The notes under the pieces were generated by a model that had not been told where the DNA came from, searched no databases, and saw nothing but the letters and a program-made list of their open reading frames with translations. Made by a program: the position numbers and the translations under genes. From positions 22,630,001 to 22,694,000 of the forward strand of contig OX377202.1 of NCBI GenBank assembly GCA_947396885.1: a DNA stretch of 64,000 nt. The letters are read 5' to 3'. Below are positions 1 to 13,400 of this stretch, piece by piece. Numbering within the stretch: the stretch's first letter is position 1; each line of letters opens with the position of its first letter. Origin of the DNA: Heligmosomoides polygyrus polygyrus (Eukaryota; Nematoda; Chromadorea; Rhabditida; Heligmosomidae).

Positions 1-165
1 ATGAGCTTCTCGATCGATCCTAGGAATACAATCACACAGAGCAACCGAAACAGATTGATGCATAGGCATTTCGAATGGTTCGCATGGACCCTTTTCAGCA
101 GCCTCGTCGGCAGCACGACCTGCGAACAGTGGCGGGAACCGGGGACCGGTGACCTCTGAACTTCC
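1..165 (-). CDS. Possible terminal HECT exon of etc-1 (weak)
   Basis: On the minus strand a TTCAG acceptor near 165 opens a phase-0 frame that runs off the left edge. It includes CLCINLFRL, reminiscent of the C-M-N-L-L-K-L segment around the HECT catalytic cysteine. Its surroundings do not align well, and the following residues fit better in another frame, offset by an extra TG in a TGTGTG run. It is in the correct place and phase to follow the exon at 1854-1926. It could equally be chance similarity or a decayed copy. Confidence 0.2.
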
Positions 166-734
166 CAACTGACGCGCACAATAACTTATTATAATCACCT
201 TCATCTCTGTTACAAGACATATTCTTACAGACGGATCCGGCCTAGAATTCACAGATGGCTCTAGTTGGTCAAGCCAGAGCAAAAACAAGGGAAACTACTT
301 TAATTTTTGGCGAAAACAGGGCGAGTTCTGAAGCTCAGGACAGCTCGAAACCAGCGCCAGCATTTATCGCGTACCTGAAATCGGGCAACAGTACAAGCAG
401 AGCACAGCAGGCAATGCTGCAAAGGAGTACCTCAGTTTGTCTTCCAATTTTGCACGAGAGTTGTAGATGGGTAGCTTGAAGAGGTTCATGCAGGTGGCAC
501 TTGTCGGCAGGTGATCCGAATCATGCACCTGATAAACATTCTGTGTTAGGTCTTCTAGTTTCCGGTTTGATGGAGTAGGATAACGTGATCCATATGTGAG
601 ATGCTATTCTGCATGCAGTATCGAAAGACCTCACATAGAAGCACAAGAAATGGTTCAAGAAAGTTCGAAGCTTGAGTGTTCGAAGAACATGAGATCTGAA
701 TTTTGAAAGGATCGAGAGTCTTCACGGATCGACT

Positions 735-1745
735 GTAGTCGTCGAAAATTATCTCGTCCATCGTGTGTCTGTGAAACGCATTACGTGGCTGGCCCACTTA
801 TTTTTCCTCTCTCATCCTCACTGATCGCGTGTTCACCCTGGTTTTGCATGGCCTAGGTCTCTGAGGCGTATTTTAGAGCAAGAAGAACGGTGGACTCGAA
901 TAGGTGGGCACGGAGTCGGACGTTCTTCGTCTTCTTCGACGCTCTTGAAAGCTGCTCAAGCCGCTCCTTTCCTCCTGCCCAGCTCCGGTACTAGATCGTT
1001 GGCCATGTTGACTTCGCGACTTCGATAAATGGAGTTAAAGCATCGCACATGTTCCTTCCATCGAGCGAGGATAGGGCATCAGAAGCTCGTCATTTTTGTT
1101 ATTCCTTACTTGTCAACGAGGTTGGTAGGCGGAATTGCTTATTTTAGGTCCGACGTTCCGTCTGTTTCGTCAACTTCCACCTACCAATCTCGCTGGCACA
1201 GAAGAAATTACGAAAGTGAACATTGATGCCGAGATTTCAAGATGAGAACGCATGGAGACTCGTCCGTTCCTCATGGACAACGTCTTCGAAAGATTCTGCT
1301 GCAGTCCACCGTTCCCACATACACGATCGAAGTCGGCCAACATTCGCTCCCCTGGGCGAAGCGAAGATGGTGCAGTTACCGGCCGTCGACCTTCACTCCC
1401 ATGTCTTCCCATTCTAGTTCGCTCATGACGTCATCGAGCCTACGCTGAAGAGCTTCGGGGATATGGTATTCCCTTGAATGAAACCCTCTCTTCTCGTTGA
1501 AGACGACGTCATTGTAGAATGACGAAATCCACTGCACAACTCTCGAAGCACTCCAATGCACTGAGTGAGAAGCCCTGAGTGAGCAGGGCGTCGATGACAG
1601 CTTCAGTTTCGACGGAGTCGAATGCCTTCTTCAGGTCGATGAATGTAAGGCACAGCGGCAGCTTGTACTTTCGAGATGCTTTGAATACCTTCGTGACAGT
1701 GTGAATGGGATCGATCGTGCTGAATCTTTTCCGAAATCCTGTCTG
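735..1745 (-). mobile_element. RTE non-LTR retrotransposon fragment (reverse transcriptase C-terminal half)
   Basis: On the minus strand it carries decayed reverse transcriptase (SELEWEDMGVKVDGR near 1380-1430, then [13 protein letters not shown]) and, towards 740, the conserved C-terminal segment containing a WAGHVMRF-like motif. There are several frameshifts. It lies in the intron after the last confident etc-1 HECT exon. Confidence 0.8.
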
Positions 1746-1853
1746 CTCTGATCATGATATAACCATGTCAGACGTCACGAGAACAGCCGCTATAAAAGAA
1801 ACCGAGACACCGATATCTACCACTACCTTCCCACCAAACAGAAAAGAACGCAC

Positions 1854-4800
1854 CAGCTGGATTCCGATAGCTGGATAGAGCATTTTGAAGCCCTCAATAG
1901 GCGGTCGTGAGCAGCCAGTGATAAATCTGAAGAAGCAGTCCTTCCACATACTCTCCCACTTCCTGTATGTTCTTTTCCCACTTACTTGAGTAATCCACGC
2001 TTGTCTTCAGGTGACATCTCGCTGACCACACTCCAGAAAAGATTCATGTAGTCGCGATCAGCCTCGTCTAAATCAAGCACAATTAGGCATTGTGAACCTC
2101 CTTCAAAAATAGTTAGTGTTGAAAAGCTAAAAATAGTATATGGGAAGAGTACACAGTGTAGATTAATTTTGATTCACGATTCAATTCGCACACTAAATAT
2201 AAGGACAACACGGTGCGAGGTATTTATTAGGTTGTCCCATAAGTCCCCGCCCTTTTTTCTACGATTCATTGCGTATTTCGCCAACGGTGTCTTGTATAGC
2301 GCTATGATGCATTCGAAGGAGAATCATTTGCACTATCAGACCATGTATTGCATTTCTTTTTTCATCCTGAAATTTGTCAAATTTTCGGTCGTTAAAGTGG
2401 AAAGTGAAAGGTGAAGAAGTGGCCGTCTGTGCAGTCGCTTCTCTCCACTTAGGTTGGAATTTTTGCGAAATTTTTTTTTATAGCGTTTGGAAGACAATGC
2501 TTTGTACTACAAGAGTACGTGTTGGTCCTATTTGTTTATTTGTCCTTTATTGATTTTTAGATCATCAAATTGGGACGTCCGACTTTTCCGTCCGAACTTT
2601 TACCGAAGCTCCTGCTCTGTGGTAGGACTTTTTCGCTCAGTGTTATATGTCGTTCGAAAGAGAATGTCCTGCTCTATAGGAATTCGTGTCGCGTTTATTG
2701 GCTCATGCTGATTTCTGTCGAATGTCAACAAAATTCCAAAAAAAGAAAAATCATCTTCACCAACAACTCCTTCTCCTTGTTCAGTCTGTCTTCTCCGTTT
2801 TATATGACAAGTGATGTGACACTCTAAAGTGCATTTCTTGTTCTACCAGAATATATGATTTGTTCTTCGGCCATTTAAATTTTTGCCAATTTTCAGGTCA
2901 TCAAAATGGAGCAGTGCCAGGTCGACAAGGATGAGCACTTTTGGCACCTTCTTCTCTTTGCTTTAAACCAGGGTTCTAGTGCGGCTAAGACACTAGCATC
3001 CTGGTTGACCGTACAAACACTATTTCTCATCGCCAGTTACAATTCTGTGCAAAAATCGTTGAATATGTCCGTTTTTTTCACTTTTCACTTTTCAATTTAG
3101 CGACCAAAAATTTGACAAAATTCAGGATGAAAAAAGAAATGCAATACATGGTCTGATAGAGCAAATCATTCTCTTTCGAATGCATTAAAGGACAAATGAA
3201 CAAATAGGACCAACACGTATTCTTGTAGTACAAAGCATTGTCTTCCAAGTGCTATAAAAAAAAGCGCAAAAAAAAATTCCAAACCTAAGCGGAGAGAAGC
3301 GACTGCACAGACGGCCACTTTTTCATTTTTCACTTTAACGACCGAAAATTTGACAAAATTCAGGACGAAAAAAGAAATGCAATACATGGTCTGATAGAGC
3401 AAATCACTCTTTCGAGTGCAGTATAGCGCTATGCAAGACACCGCCGGCGAAATACGCAATGAATCATTGAAAAGAACGGAGGGGACTTATGGGACAACCT
3501 AATATAATGTCAACCATATCCTCATAGTTAGATAACATAATGAACGTCAATGTGGTCAGTTTTCAACTCACCTCGGATGTTGTGTACTGCGCAGTGCTTC
3601 ATCATATCGTCCACATCCAGATCGGCGTCGGCGCCACTGACCAACGTTTGTAGCTCAGACGGGGAGAACATCGCCAACCATCCTGGATCGATCACAGTCG
3701 ACACACCCGCTCGCATCGCATCAACCATCGGTTCGATCTGAGCAATTGTTATTCATACAATTTGCAAACGAGGCGCATAAGACCTATTCAAGCTGACTGT
3801 GGTCACCTATTCACTATAGTTAACTCCTTTTAAAATTCTCAAATATTTTAATTATTTCGAACGTCTGCAACTTTCGAACAACAGAATTCGAATAAACCAT
3901 TTTCACGTCGAATTGGGCACTTTTCAAATCAAATTAGACACTCTTCTAATTGTAAGCTAATCTAAGACTTTCGAAATCAAAACGAACTCCTCCAAATCAA
4001 AATGAACTTCTTACAGTTTAAGCTACAGACTCTCATAAATGTTAGAATAATTTTTCCCGAGCAAAATCTTAGTATAGTATTCTTCGAAGTTTTAATTCAT
4101 CAACTATATCGCTAAGCACTTTGTTTGAAATTTTATAAAATGGTCATTTTTTTGAGAAGAAATAATGGTTTGAGGTTTATCTTAAAAAGCAGGAAGACGG
4201 CCATCTTTTAGTGCCAAAAATTGGATGCGCCGTGCCTTCTTCAAAGACTTTGCGACCTTTCTTCGATTGAAAGCACGATTCTGCTTGCATAGATTTAACG
4301 ACACAGCAAAACAACTGTGAAAAACACTCATATCTTCATTTTGGTGGCGCAGGTAAATGGAGTTTACACTATTAACCTAATAGAATTTGCGGCGAACTTT
4401 CTGAGTGCATGGTGCGTTCTGATCTTTTAATGCACTGTAGTCTCACTCTTCTTTGCTGTGGTTTAAAACCTATTTCAATTAATTATTTTTCTCGAAAATA
4501 AAATTTTTATAAAATTGTAACACCCAGTGAGGCAGATGGACTAAAAAAATTTCAAAGAAAGTTATTCCAAATTTTCCTTGAACAAAGTGTGACGTCTTGT
4601 TGAGTCTGTAGTTTAAATTGCCTAAGGCCATTTCGATTTAAAGCGTTCGCTTTGGTTTCAAAGGTGTTAAAGCTAGCTGAGAAAAGTGTCAAATTTCATG
4701 TGAAAAGTATCCAATTCGACGTGAAAATGGTATATATTCGAAAAATTCTCTGAATATTCGAACATGAACACATTCTAAAGATGTGAACCTTTGAATACTC

Positions 4801-7800
4801 AAATCGAAATACATCCGAAAAGCGCGGTTTTTCGAATATTCGACTTCGAATGAAGATCATTCAAATACCTATTCGAACGAGTCATTCGACATCATTATAC
4901 TAATCACCCTAATAGTGACAGTGACCTCCACATCTACCACCCACCGCGGGCTCTGAAAAGGTTCGAGGTCATCATCTAAATCGAGCAACTCACCAAAAGT
5001 TCGCAAGGCGACCTATCATATGGTATGAGGTACCCGAGAAGTTCAAAATACTGACCCGCTTGAAAAGGAAGAAATTCACATAGGCTCGTATGTACTCCAG
5101 TCGATTGTCGACTGTCACTCGAATATTTCGACCGCCTGGCACGAGGTCTACGCTCTGAAAATCACAAACTTAACAGAAAATAAGCCATAAATAGCGGCTA
5201 AACGGAGGGCAAGCAAAAGGACACACAGGCCGAAGTGCTTCTCATGCTGCATCAATCTGACGAGCTAGCCTCTATAGAAGAAACTCTCTTAACTCTATTG
5301 CGAGTTAAATGACAAAGTAAGAAACCCTATGACTTGCTTAATGCTTTGGATAATAGAGTATTGTGCCAAGTTGACGTGCATAGGCTCTCATTCCGGCGAA
5401 AAGATAAGGCCTACCTGTACATCACCGACATCATCCACTATGACACTAAAGTCCAACTCGATCGCTTCCAGCTCCTTAGCCGACAAATTTCGAAGGTTTT
5501 TCAAGTGCCTAAATGAGAGTGATAGAGTCAGGTCCTAAGCGATCAAAACATTAGTTGAAACGAGTACCACGGCAGGAAAGTGGAATAAAATATGTCTAAA
5601 GAGTGACAAAGGTGCAAAATAATTTTACTCGGGAATTACTTCAGGATCCCTTAAGCACTGCTCAGAAATAGGTACTTGGATCTTTCGTGTATCGCTTCGC
5701 GACGGAAATTGTGACTGGGTTTATGAAATTTCACAGTCTGATGTCTCCCCGAACTAGAGGAGGGATTATGCAAAAAGCACTGCCTTGTCATAGAGCGAAA
5801 ATTCGCATTTCATTCTTCACGTATACAGCAGGTAGCGCTCACATAAGGCTCCTGAAAAAACATTTCAAAGACGCACTCTACACCTCAGTTTAAGCGCTAC
5901 GCATTGAAAATTCTACTTAAGGTCGACGGCCGGCAGCTGACCATCTTCGCTTCGCTGACGACATCGTGCTTATAACCCCGAGCATCAGTCAGGCGGAGCG
6001 AATGCTGGCCGACTTCGATCGTGTATGTGGGAACGTTGGACTGCAGCTGAATCTTACGAAGACGATATTCATGAGGAACGTTTCTGATGCCCCATTCTCG
6101 CTCAACGGAACGAACATCTTCGGATGCTGCAGGTACGTGTATCTGGGTCGCGAAGTCAATATGGCCAACGACTCAGCGCCAGAGCTGGGGAGGAGGAAAC
6201 GAGCGGCTTGAGGAGCTTTCAAGAAGTCGTGAAGAGGACGAAGAGTGTCCAGCTACACGATTGACGAAGTGAGATAAGGTTCCAAGCTTCGTCGAAGACT
6301 CTGTCGCATGGGCCAAGTCGTCGAAAAATAGGTGGCCGGACACGTAATGCGTTTCGCAGACACCCGCTGGACGAGAGCAATCACAGACTGGGTCCAACGG
6401 GATGTCAAGAGAACACCAGGACGCCCACCAACGCGTTGGTCGGACTTCTTCGTGAAAGCCCTGAACGACCGATATGACGCTCTTCGTGTCCCTTGAGCGA
6501 GGAGGAACATTAAAACACTCTGGCACGCAACAGCGACGAATGGAGGCGCTGCTGACATGTGCTCGAGCCACTCGATGGGCAACGGGACGGCGGATGATAC
6601 GGCTGAAGTTTGACGGCCTCTAGTCGTGGAGGTCTTCCTGTGATCGTGCCATTTAGCTATGTTCGTCAATTGTGCTTGTAAACACCTCCATCGTCATCTT
6701 TCGCGACGCAATAAACATAAACATAAACATAAACCACAGAACTCACTTGTATATAGCCGGATCGTACGACTTCAAGTGATGCAGATCCACATCCGTATGA
6801 CGTTTTCCAAGCAGCTGTGACACGAAGAACTCGGCGAAGCGGATCTCGGCCATTTGCTTCTCGTAGATCAGCTGTTAAGACATGATTGAGCCTTATTGAG
6901 GTCTTAAGTACTTTAGAGATTAGCCCACTCATGAAGATGTTAGTTACCAATTGGGTTATGGTAGTACTTTGAACGCTTTCTAATACCTTTCTGCGACCTG
7001 TTTAGCTACCAAAACGGCTTTTAGATTCATGCGCTAGTCATCTTGTCAGCAACTTGTTACCTTCAGACGCCATATCCGACAACGCTGTTCATAACGGATA
7101 AAATAGCTCTCAGGTAGGTAGCCTCTGCTATGCCTAGGGCTCCCTGACCTTTTGCTTCATCTGCTAAGCTAAACTCCAAGAAACACCAGCCGTAGATCTA
7201 ACCATATAGTAAACCAAGGAGGGGCAGGGCCAGATTCATCAACCCTTTACCGCCCTTTAGCGGTGAAAATATAGCCAAACCTAATGCTGATGAATGCCAT
7301 ATCAGGGGTTTGGCGGAATTTTTACCGTTAGAAGGTGGTAAGCGGTTGATGAATGTGGCCCCAGGTGTTCAAACAGAAACTACTTCACTACCTTCGCAAC
7401 CATTCGTCCTAAAAAGAAGAAGTGCTGGGAGTACGAGTCTGGGTACAGTTGAACAGATGACGGATTCGGGTAGAGCAACCTTAAATCAGACAAGTAAGAA
7501 TCTTCAGTTGGGTTAACTAACCAAAGAAACCATATACCTGTCGTGAGTGTATTTGAAAAAACCTCTGTCGGGATCGAACCCTGTTCGGAGCAGTTCGGTC
7601 AGGAACTCCCTAAAATCGCCCGTGATTAATGACCTGGTACAAGTGGTTCGACAAGGTCGGCCATGCTACCTTACCTAAAAATTCCGCCGCCGTCAATGCC
7701 GACCTCATTCAGTCCGACCCAGTTCGTCATAGAAACCCTAATTGGCAGCCGTAGATTCGGTGCTAAAGTCATAACTCATGTCAAACCTCAGCAGTCTCAG

Positions 7801-10440
7801 TGGGGCAAGGAGAGTGAGCCAGATACTTGAAATAGACTTGAAAGGGCACTCACCGTTTCCCAATGATAGAGCCTCGAACGCATCCTCATACAAATGTTGT
7901 CGACGCACCGCTATATTGATGCCATTCCGTCGGAAACTTGGTCCAGCTACAAAGAAAGCCGTTAGAAAGCAACAAAATTACTCCAGCCTTTTACAAAATG
8001 TTTTTTTAGTGAAAAGCGACCCCGATGGAATGGTCGAGTCGTTTGGAAGTGTTGGACCAACTCAGGCCTTCACTTTGTGAAGGGCGAGACCTACTGCATT
8101 ACAACCTAACCCATGTCTCTGACACCCTTACCTACCAGAGAAGCGTCTCACGCATATGTCTGAACGAGGAGAATGATTACCACAGCAAGGATCTCCACTT
8201 TCAAATAGTGAAAAGAAATGTATCACTTTTGCAGAGACCTTGATCGTCGCGTCAAGCTAGGGGGCCGACAGTCTTTCATGGAATCGTACATTCAAGGCAA
8301 CGCCAGTGGTGTAGGATGTTGTGAAGCTGTTGAGCCAAGATTGTTATGAGAACTTTATTAGCGTACGTTTCGACGTAACCGCCTTCTTCAGAGCATGGAA
8401 AACAGAAGGGGTTTGAGAAATTACTCGTTCAAGGATCATTTCAAGCTATGGGAGCCTTGAAAGCTAATGAGAGAATGAAACGAACAGGGAGTAAGGTAAC
8501 CCTACTGATCTCTGGCAACAGCCAAAAGGCTGGTTGGCCACCCTCGGATGGAGGACGACTTGGGTGAATGAGCTCTCCCTACGGGTCGGCACGATCCGGG
8601 TGCATGAGTTCGATATCGCAAAAAGAACTGGATTCGCCGTGGATTGCGTTCAAGAGTCCCGCGATCAACAGAGCAGAGAAGCGGGTGGCCGTAACTCAGG
8701 AGCTAGCCCCATTTGCCGACCTCTGTGGTCTTGACCGTGGAGGGCACCAGCCCGAGGGCTGCTGAGAGGTTGACCCGTAGGAGAGCTCATTCAGCCAAGT
8801 CGTTCTCCACTTGATGGTGACCATCGAGCTTTTCGGCTGTTTGCAAAGATCAGTCGGGTTGCCTTACCACTATTCGTTTTATTCTCTCGTTAACTTTCGA
8901 AGATTGCTTCTGTAGCTCGAACTGATCCTTGGACGAGCTATTTCTCAAACTCATTTTGTACTTTCCAAGCTCTGAAGAAGGCGCTTACGCCGAAATATAA
9001 GCCGAGTGAAGCCCTCAAAACCTTAACAATCTTGGCTCATCAGCCTCACAACATCCTGCACCACTGCTGAACAACCTGCTACTAATATCCAACGACAGTC
9101 GGTCATGGAACAACCAATGCCTTCCAGACGTCGAATATGCAAATTAGCGATAATACTGCTCCAAGAAATCGAGCACCTGAGCCCGTACCTATGAAGCAGT
9201 ATATTTTGTAGTTTTGCAAATTCGAGGTTGGTGTTGAGTTGTGAGACTGCACGAATCCACAGCAAGCTTTCACCACCCTCCCCCCCCCCCCCTCCCCTCC
9301 CCCGTAATCCTTAAGTACAAGGACTTTGCGAAAAACCAGATTTTTCAAATATCTGAAGGGCGTAGATTCTCGCTGTTCATGTCCGCCATTCAGAGATACA
9401 CCTAGGACCGTATTCCTGTTTAGATTACTTAATCGTCCAGTCTTCATTACTGCGAATCTTCCCGCTATTTATTAGGTCATGGGATTGTCGTCTACATCAC
9501 TGTTACCGTAGAATTTTGGTGGCGATGAAGAGGAGCTTGCTTTCCGACAAATATGCCAGTTCGGTCAGACAAGCGACGGATGTGTGATCTACCTCGTTGG
9601 TCCCCCAGGGTGCTTAGTGTTCCTCAGATCCACTCCAATGCTGTTGAGCTCGCCTATTGTGCTTCACTAGACTAGCGCTCTATGTCTAGGTTTGCTCAAA
9701 CGTTCGAGTGCGTCAGATGGACTGCAGCTTCCCTGATGGGCGCCAAAAACGCTGCAAACCGTTTTTCCTTCTCTATACTCATTCACTGCAAGAAGTATGC
9801 AATGGTCGAGGCGTATTTTGAGTATCCACCAGATGAATTGCTTTCCTCTCCTACTGAACGTTGCCCCTGAACTGAGCCCTTACGTGAAGACACCTGACCA
9901 CAGTTTCATGGATCGCAACTGGAGCCAGCGATGCAGCTCGGCGTTAGTTTACAAAACTTTGCCTCCTCTTCTTTACCCGTCTACCATAAATGTGCTTATA
10001 GGATGCACAATGAGATCAAGAAGAAGAAAGGAGACAATCCACTGCCGTATCATTTCACAGTTATTCAGTTGCGCTCCTATTTTCCTAAAACGTAAAAGTG
10101 CACAAGACTCCACACAAGCCGCACACCAGGGTCCACCAGTTCAACCATAAGCCTAACACTAACCGAAATTAACAACCCAAGACCTACCAAAGCCATGAAA
10201 GTCGTCGGCGATATCGTTCGCCTCTCGGTCATGCGATAGCAGATCTTGAAAAATCTGCAAACGGTGATAGCTCTGAGCTTTAATACTCACACTTGTGCTA
10301 CACCGCCGCTTACCTTGACCCTCTGCATAAACGGCACTACAAACGGAATCGACTTTATGATGCTCAGATTTCGAAGATCGGCGCTGGTCGCCGGCGTTTC
10401 TTTCGAAGGACCCGGCTCGTCCTCACCGCTGCTATCGCTT
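1854..10440 (-). CDS. etc-1: etc-1 HECT domain exons (catalytic-cysteine segment missing)
   Basis: Twelve exons encode most of the HECT fold. In order they carry [33 protein letters not shown], the hallmark [45 protein letters not shown], the E2-binding N-lobe segment [15 protein letters not shown] with [44 protein letters not shown], the C-lobe entry [20 protein letters not shown], and [25 protein letters not shown] and GFKMLYPA point to UBE3C rather than UBE3B. The last C-lobe exon, expected to hold the thioester cysteine, should lie just left of 1854 or outside the window. An RTE fragment fills most of 735-1745. Confidence 0.92.
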
Positions 10441-13400
10441 CTGAACAAACCTAGGCCTTCACACGACATTAATGTTTAGTCAGCAACACACTCTGAGGTC
10501 TTCTACGCCTGGCGAAGGAAACATCCATAAGGAAAATCGCCTAGAAATCATGTAATCCGATTGGAACCTATCATACCTTCCTATTTGTTATACTATATAA
10601 TGAAGAATTAGCGACAAAACTGACCGCGCCCAAAGAGAACTCACTCCATTTCCGGCCTCTCATGTAAGAAGCGCACGAAACTGAACGGTGTGAACACCCG
10701 CTGAGGTCCTTCCATGCCATAGCCGCGCCGTCGCGGTGGGAGGAAAGATCGCCGAGTGACAACCACCTACAACAGGTGATCCAGCCTTCAAAGGGCACAA
10801 AGGATTGGTGGCCAATAACGGACCTGTCTTCGATGATTGCTCCAGAACTCGGACGGCAGGAAATGAACACGAGAGTCCTTAGCGTACAGCGACTGCAGAG
10901 TGGAGATCACTGTCTCGTATAGCCGCGACCACTAGAACCAGCTTAATTGATACGAATATAGGTTGGGATTGATCAGACCCTGTCTGGTACCTGCCACTCA
11001 TTCTACTTATACGGGATATTAAATTGTTTATCTATTCCCGGGAATAGAAGGTACAATTGAAGGTCTATAAAGGATAAAGGACGGCGTTAGTCAATCCCTT
11101 TTAAGATGCGTCACACACTCGACTTTTACAGGATGCCGTGGAGGCGATTTGAATGCGTGTTTGGCTTATACAATGACTTGCAGTGGCCAACCGACTACCA
11201 AGACAGCGCTTTAACCTCCCCAGACAAGTTTGGTGCCAATTCGCCGAACCCGGAGGAATGGAAGACCCGATTGGCCTGGTCGGGAACTCCGAACCAGGAA
11301 CGACGGTGCACGCGATAGCCTTATCATCCTCCGACGGCGTACATGCGAAGGTCTCCATGCTAGTGAAAACTACTACTACAATAACTTACGATTAGTTAAC
11401 CCTTTCACAACATTGTCCGATGATGTCGTCAGACACTTTTTTTGCCGCGTAGGACAATGCCCGACGATGTCGTCGGACACCATCATCACAAAAATAGTTC
11501 ATGGAAAATTATCATACATTTAATAGTACAAATTTAATCAGTACGTCCCTAATAGCTACGGTCAAGATGGTCTATGGGAAACCTCATTTGTCACTGCTTT
11601 TTCAAATCTAACAAATAATACAACTAAAAAAATAGAAATAATAAGCGCGGGGGAAAAATGCGTGCTGTCCCACCGGTAGTCACCTGAAAATCGCGCGTGT
11701 CGTGAAAGGGTTAACAGAAGAAAATGAAAATGAAACGAATTTGAACTTGAATTTACGCAAGGACAAAGATAAGAGGTTTCCGTTATTCTCAAGCAGAAAG
11801 TTGAGCTCCCGCAACGTTCTATGTCAAGAATGAAGTGACTTGACTGCAGTTCTCGAAAAGAAATATGTCGGGGAGTCTACTTCTTTTTACCACCTCGCCG
11901 CCGAAAAATTAAAAAGAGCTTATGTGGAGTGGAGAGCTTAAAAAACAACTTCAGCTCGGCAACATATCTTGTATGTAGCAGAGATCTTAGGCCAAACATT
12001 CTGTTCCTTTCTCGGATATTTGGAATAAGCAAGTAATTTAAAATGGAACACCACATTTTGAATTTTCGTGTGAAATTGTTTTGTACGCTTCACCAGCAGT
12101 CTCGTGCTGATGAATCATATATCTGGCGGCTTGGCTGTACTTCTCACTGTTACCGGTCGGTAAGCAGTTGATGAATCTGGCCCCAGCGTGACAATGTCCT
12201 TCTTCTTCATAGGATTGAAACCCGCTTTTCCAAACTCATCTATGGGCCCTACTTATGTTTAATACGCTCGTAGAAAAGTAATCCGCCATACCCTGGGTAG
12301 CTATAGCCAGCCGATGGACAGGTCAGTGTATGTACTATCCCTCCGAGGTAAGCCTGGTACTGGTACTGATTCGACGACTACAACTATGTAATGGACGGCT
12401 TTATTAGCCAGAACTGGACTCTATCCAATAATTTCGAGATGGGTGCATGCGGCTGCAGGTGCCACCACGCTTTTCCGTGATATCCAAGGCAAGCACCACT
12501 TGGTAGAGACATCTGTGTTGTAGTTGATAGGAGGCACCGATTTCATGCGCATAGCGAGTCGACTCCAGGTTCATTATGCACACAGACAATTAGTCCTTCC
12601 TTCCAATCGCTCACCTTAGCTGCATCGCGAGTTCTCTCCTCTGCGGCCTTCGCCGTCACAAAGAAGTCTTCGGGGAAGGCCAAATCGATCAACCCCAGAC
12701 CGACATCTCTAAAACTACGAATAGAACCTCAGCAACAGATGATTCCCACATAATATGAATGTAACACCACCGAGTTCTATAGATATACTCGACTAACAGA
12801 CCTTATCACGGTGACGATTTCTGTGAGCTTGGCAGGGCTGAAGACGAGGTTCGGATGTCCCGTCGCGAAGTCTGCATCATCCACAGAAGTGATTCCAGCT
12901 ACCAGACAACCGCAAAATAGCGAAAGCGCCTGAGTCAGGTGATCGCGTGCGCTGTCCTCCAGTGGATGGCCTGAAACCCTTTGTAGTACTGGTATAATGC
13001 ACACAGGGAGCTTTTGATGGAGAAAGCGTACCCATCTTGAGAAGATCAATCTGGTTCACGTTTCTTCCTGAAGAGCAGTTCGACGTCATGCTCACTAACA
13101 GCTGCCATAGCCTGCATAACACAAGACCTTATTATAATTAACGATACCTCATGCTTTAATTAGAAGTAAGGCTGCTTCTTCTTAAAAATCAGACCTGCTA
13201 GAGCTCGGAAAATGCTTAATCATGTCCCGCTTAGACTTACAATGAATCCCGCTGCACTCAAGCACCCCTTAATGCTAGAGAACGAAGGTCGACTTGAACA
13301 GCCTCACCGAAGTGTACCATTCCTTCTAGTGCTGCTTGAGAACACGGATAAAAGGCAAACAATAAAGGTCAGTGTTAATCAAACGTAATAAAACCCCTCT

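Larger units (their letters stand above)
8304..9067. mobile_element. Inverted-repeat element whose ends carry hammerhead-like cores
   Basis: CAGTGGTGTAGGATGTTGTG at the left matches the inverse of the right end (CACAACATCCTGCACCACTG), and pairing continues for roughly 250 bp per arm. Both arms include a CTGAAGA-stem-GAAA motif (8367-8391 minus, 8972-8994 plus). It resembles the ends of Penelope-like elements in having hammerhead-type motifs. No coding frame is recognised. Confidence 0.65.
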
